Shown here: in pieces, positions 7,527 to 9,271 of the stretch
How positions within the stretch are numbered: position 1 is the first letter of the stretch
Layout of the letters: each line of letters starts with the position of its first letter
Assembly (NCBI GenBank): GCA_018813725.1
Contig: JAHJBD010000131.1
Coordinates: 1-9,271, forward strand
Direction of reading: 5' to 3'
DNA length: 9,271 nt
Source: Nanobdellota archaeon
Lineage (GTDB): Archaea; Nanobdellota; Nanobdellia; Woesearchaeales; JAHJBD01
Program-made: the position numbers and the translations under genes
Notes under the pieces: model-generated
Told to the model about the DNA's origin: nothing
The model's input: only the letters and a program-made list of their open reading frames with translations
The model's database searches: none

Positions 7527-9000
7527 TTTTCAGTCCCAGATCTTTAAGCTGTTTTTTAACTTCTTCCTCATCTGATTGAGACGAGATTGAGCATAATATT
7601 GACATGTTCTTTCTTAATCCAATGTTTGTGCCTTCAGGAGTCTCGATCGGACAAAGCCTTCCAAGGTGTGTGCAATGAAGCTCTCTTGCTTCGAAATTCT
7701 CCTGTGAAGCGCTTAATGGTGATACTACCCTTTGAAGATGGCTCATGGTCTCAAGGAAATTCAGCCTTTGGATCCTCTGGCTCACTCCTTTTCTTCCGCC
7801 TACCCATGTACCGGTTGCCATTGATGAATATATCCTCTGTGTGAGAAGCTTGTCTCTTACGATAACCTTTATGCTTGGGAACTTTCCCCTCTTCACGATC
7901 CTTTGGAAATTGTATAAGAGGTCTCCTATCAATACCTTTAGGTTAACCCTGAAAAGGTCAGCCAAAAGATCTCCGCTCAATTTAAGCTTCTTGTTCATGT
8001 AATGATCTTTATCGTCAAGCGGAATATCTCCCCTTGAAACATCGATATACTTCTTAAGCATCTTGCAAAGGTTCTTTGCCTTTTCCATCCTGGTATCGCC
8101 CTCGATCCCGATGTGCGGCAGCAGATATTTGTCCAGTATCTCCTGCATTCTGTTGATCCTTATCTCTTTTGACTGGGTTATCCCTATCCTTTTAGCTACG
8201 TAATCTATAGCATCTTCTTCAGTCTTGATGTCAACAAACTCAAACAGGTTGATAAGTATCTCATCATAATTCTTCTGTATGCTTATCCACTTGACAATCT
8301 CTTCATCTTTTAAGAGCCCAAGCGCCTTGATTATCACTATAACTGGTATTCTTTTGACCCTTGTGAATGTAAGATAAAATATGCCGTCCTTTAATTTCTC
8401 AACAGTGTGAGGTATCTTGAATGATCCTCGTTCAGAGAAAAGTTTACCTGTAAATTCTCCAGTCAGATTGCTCTGTTCAACAAGCATCCTGTTTGCTCCC
8501 AAATCCTCTATCTTGATCAGGACCTTTTCTGTGCCATTTATGATGAAATATCCGCCCGGGTCATCAGGGTCTTCACCTTTTGCGATAAGCTCATCCTTAG
8601 ACAGCTTGTTAAGATGGCAGTATTTGCTCTTAAGCATGATAGGAAGGTTTCCTATCTGTGTGGCAAAACTCTCTCTTTGAACATCATTGATATGGGCACT
8701 TATCTCTATGAATATTGGTGCGCTGTAGGTGATCTTCCTTAATCTTGCCTCAACAGGGTATATATTTCTTTTTGACCCATCTGCTTCGATTATCTCCGGC
8801 TTAGTTACCCATATCTTGTCAAGCCGTATCTTAAAACTGTCAATATTGCCTGGTATTATTGTAGGCACGACCTCTTTGTTTTCCTCAATGACCTCGTTTA
8901 AGCCTACTTCTATGAAATGGTTGAACGATTCAATATCTGATTCTACAAAATGCTGTTCTTCAAAATACTTCTTTATCAGTGTCTTACCATATTTATACAT
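7519..9000 (-). CDS. rpoB2: DNA-directed RNA polymerase subunit B''
   Basis: The 493-aa product is the N-terminal part of the second-largest subunit, covering protrusion, lobe and fork. Landmarks are PGGYFIINGTEKV at residues 148-160, DKDHYMNKKLKLSGDLL at about 330-346, and GTWVGGRKGVSQRIQRL around 397-413. HCTHLGRLCPIETPEGTNIGL, with Glu456 in ETPEGTN, is the conserved fork segment. The protein ends with an acidic EEEVKKQL helix at the standard archaeal B''/B' split point. The ATG overlaps the rpoH TAA by 8 bp, and a GGAG sits about 8 nt upstream as a plausible Shine-Dalgarno. A split B is a lineage marker within Archaea; both halves are intact and contiguous, so this is a gene split and not a sequencing frameshift. 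Confidence 0.98.
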   Translation of the reverse strand: MYKYGKTLIKKYFEEQHFVESDIESFNHFIEVGLNEVIEENKEVVPTIIPGNIDSFKIRLDKIWVTKPEIIEADGSKRNIYPVEARLRKITYSAPIFIEISAHINDVQRESFATQIGNLPIMLKSKYCHLNKLSKDELIAKGEDPDDPGGYFIINGTEKVLIKIEDLGANRMLVEQSNLTGEFTGKLFSERGSFKIPHTVEKLKDGIFYLTFTRVKRIPVIVIIKALGLLKDEEIVKWISIQKNYDEILINLFEFVDIKTEEDAIDYVAKRIGITQSKEIRINRMQEILDKYLLPHIGIEGDTRMEKAKNLCKMLKKYIDVSRGDIPLDDKDHYMNKKLKLSGDLLADLFRVNLKVLIGDLLYNFQRIVKRGKFPSIKVIVRDKLLTQRIYSSMATGTWVGGRKGVSQRIQRLNFLETMSHLQRVVSPLSASQENFEARELHCTHLGRLCPIETPEGTNIGLRKNMSILCSISSQSDEEEVKKQLKDLGLKND

Positions 9001-9235
9001 TTGTGACGCTCCTGTAGAATACTGCTTCTTTTGCAGTGTGGCTTTGTCTTATGATCTTCACTATGTCTCCCACCTTCACATCAACGCCTGTAAGGCCTGG
9101 ATCCTTTTTGTGTATTTTGGGCAGTTCATTAGCAGAAATCTTAAACTTGTCAAACAACTCTTTTTTCTCCTTATCACTAACTTTAGCGTGCTTAGGAACA
9201 AGTATATGCTTGGCTACGTCGGTTTTGGTTGTCAT
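8993..9235 (-). CDS. rpoH: DNA-directed RNA polymerase subunit H (RPB5-like)
   Basis: The 80-aa product corresponds to the C-terminal assembly domain of eukaryotic RPB5, the normal size for archaeal H. It sits at the jaw, contacting A''. Recognised motifs are KHILVPKH at residues 9-16, ELPKI at 37-41, DPGLTG at 45-50, VKVGDIVKIIRQS at 53-65 and FYRSV at 73-77. It is the first gene of the operon visible here, as is usual in archaea. The ATG at 9233-9235 is preceded by AACAA and an AT-rich stretch with no Shine-Dalgarno, so a leaderless or short-leader transcript is possible. The operon promoter itself would lie at or beyond the window edge. The stop overlaps rpoB2 by 8 bp. Confidence 0.97.
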   Translation of the reverse strand: MTTKTDVAKHILVPKHAKVSDKEKKELFDKFKISANELPKIHKKDPGLTGVDVKVGDIVKIIRQSHTAKEAVFYRSVTNV

Positions 9236-9271
9236 TGTTTATTAAAAAAAATGGGCCGGACGAGACTTTCG
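9236..9271. other. Unresolved right-edge sequence with T8 tract upstream of rpoH
   Basis: Read on the minus strand, a GC-rich stretch ending GTCCGGCCCA is followed by eight T and then AATAAACA before the rpoH ATG. This looks like the end of an upstream transcript (GC-rich segment plus oligo-T terminator, T run at 9244-9251). A minus-strand reading frame here would also end in a TGA overlapping the rpoH ATG, and a plus-strand ATG at 9251-9253 opens a frame to the edge (MGRTRLS). With only 36 bp I cannot choose between these possibilities. Confidence 0.35.

Noticed and set aside
3034..9000. Intein or insertion in the RNA polymerase genes
   Set aside because: A', A'', B' and B'' have normal lengths and continuous family motifs, with no intein splice-block residues or interruptions at the usual catalytic insertion points.
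9252..9271. 3' end of a tRNA gene on the minus strand (ends CCGGCCCA)
   Set aside because: With A as discriminator and CCGGCCC as acceptor strand, the preceding bases do not form a T-loop (no TTC followed by purine-A at the right distance). With a T-loop assumed as TTCGAAA, position 61 would be G instead of the near-invariant C. On the plus strand, position 8 would be A rather than T. The tRNA call is not supported.
1..9271. Novel defence, mobile-element, CRISPR or biosynthetic system
   Set aside because: Apart from the window edges, all space is occupied by core RNA polymerase, NusA and ribosomal protein genes. No repeats, spacer arrays, transposase, integrase or unknown accessory genes are present.

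Overview
The window is the archaeal RNA polymerase / ribosomal-protein operon, all on the minus strand and transcribed from right to left. The order is rpoH - rpoB2 (B'') - rpoB1 (B') - rpoA1 (A') - rpoA2 (A'') - rpl30e - nusA - rps12 - rps7. The RNA polymerase beta-like subunit is split into B'' and B', and the A subunit is split into A' and A''. Together with an L30e gene and a short KH-only NusA between the polymerase and S12/S7 genes, this is diagnostic of Archaea. A split B is known from many methanogens, Halobacteria and some DPANN-type lineages. The moderate-to-low GC, a short L30e, a degenerate second KH motif in NusA and the absence of fusA/tuf after rps7 would fit a reduced (DPANN-like) archaeon, but that placement is inference only.

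Layout from left to right: the last 42 codons of a rightward gene (positions 1-129, possibly a methyltransferase tail); a 43-bp convergent intergenic gap with U-rich terminator-like tracts; then the nine-gene leftward operon from 173 to 9235; then 36 bp at the right edge whose identity is not resolved. The operon is extremely compact. H/B'' and B''/B' overlap by 8 bp, A''/L30e and S12/S7 overlap by 4 bp (ATGA), L30e and NusA abut exactly, and A'/A'' are 1 bp apart. The only real gap inside it is 33 bp between nusA and rps12, which may hold a weak internal promoter.

Functionally, H, B'', B', A' and A'' supply the catalytic core and jaw of RNA polymerase. NusA is a transcription factor with KH RNA-binding domains. 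L30e, uS12 and uS7 are ribosomal proteins, so the cluster couples transcription and translation capacity. All catalytic signatures are intact, with no frameshift, intein or mobile element. I see no evidence for a new defence, mobile or biosynthetic system here. The points worth checking are lineage-specific deviations: an acidic N-terminal extension and a cysteine cluster in A', a shortened L30e, the altered KH2 loop in NusA, and the two window edges.
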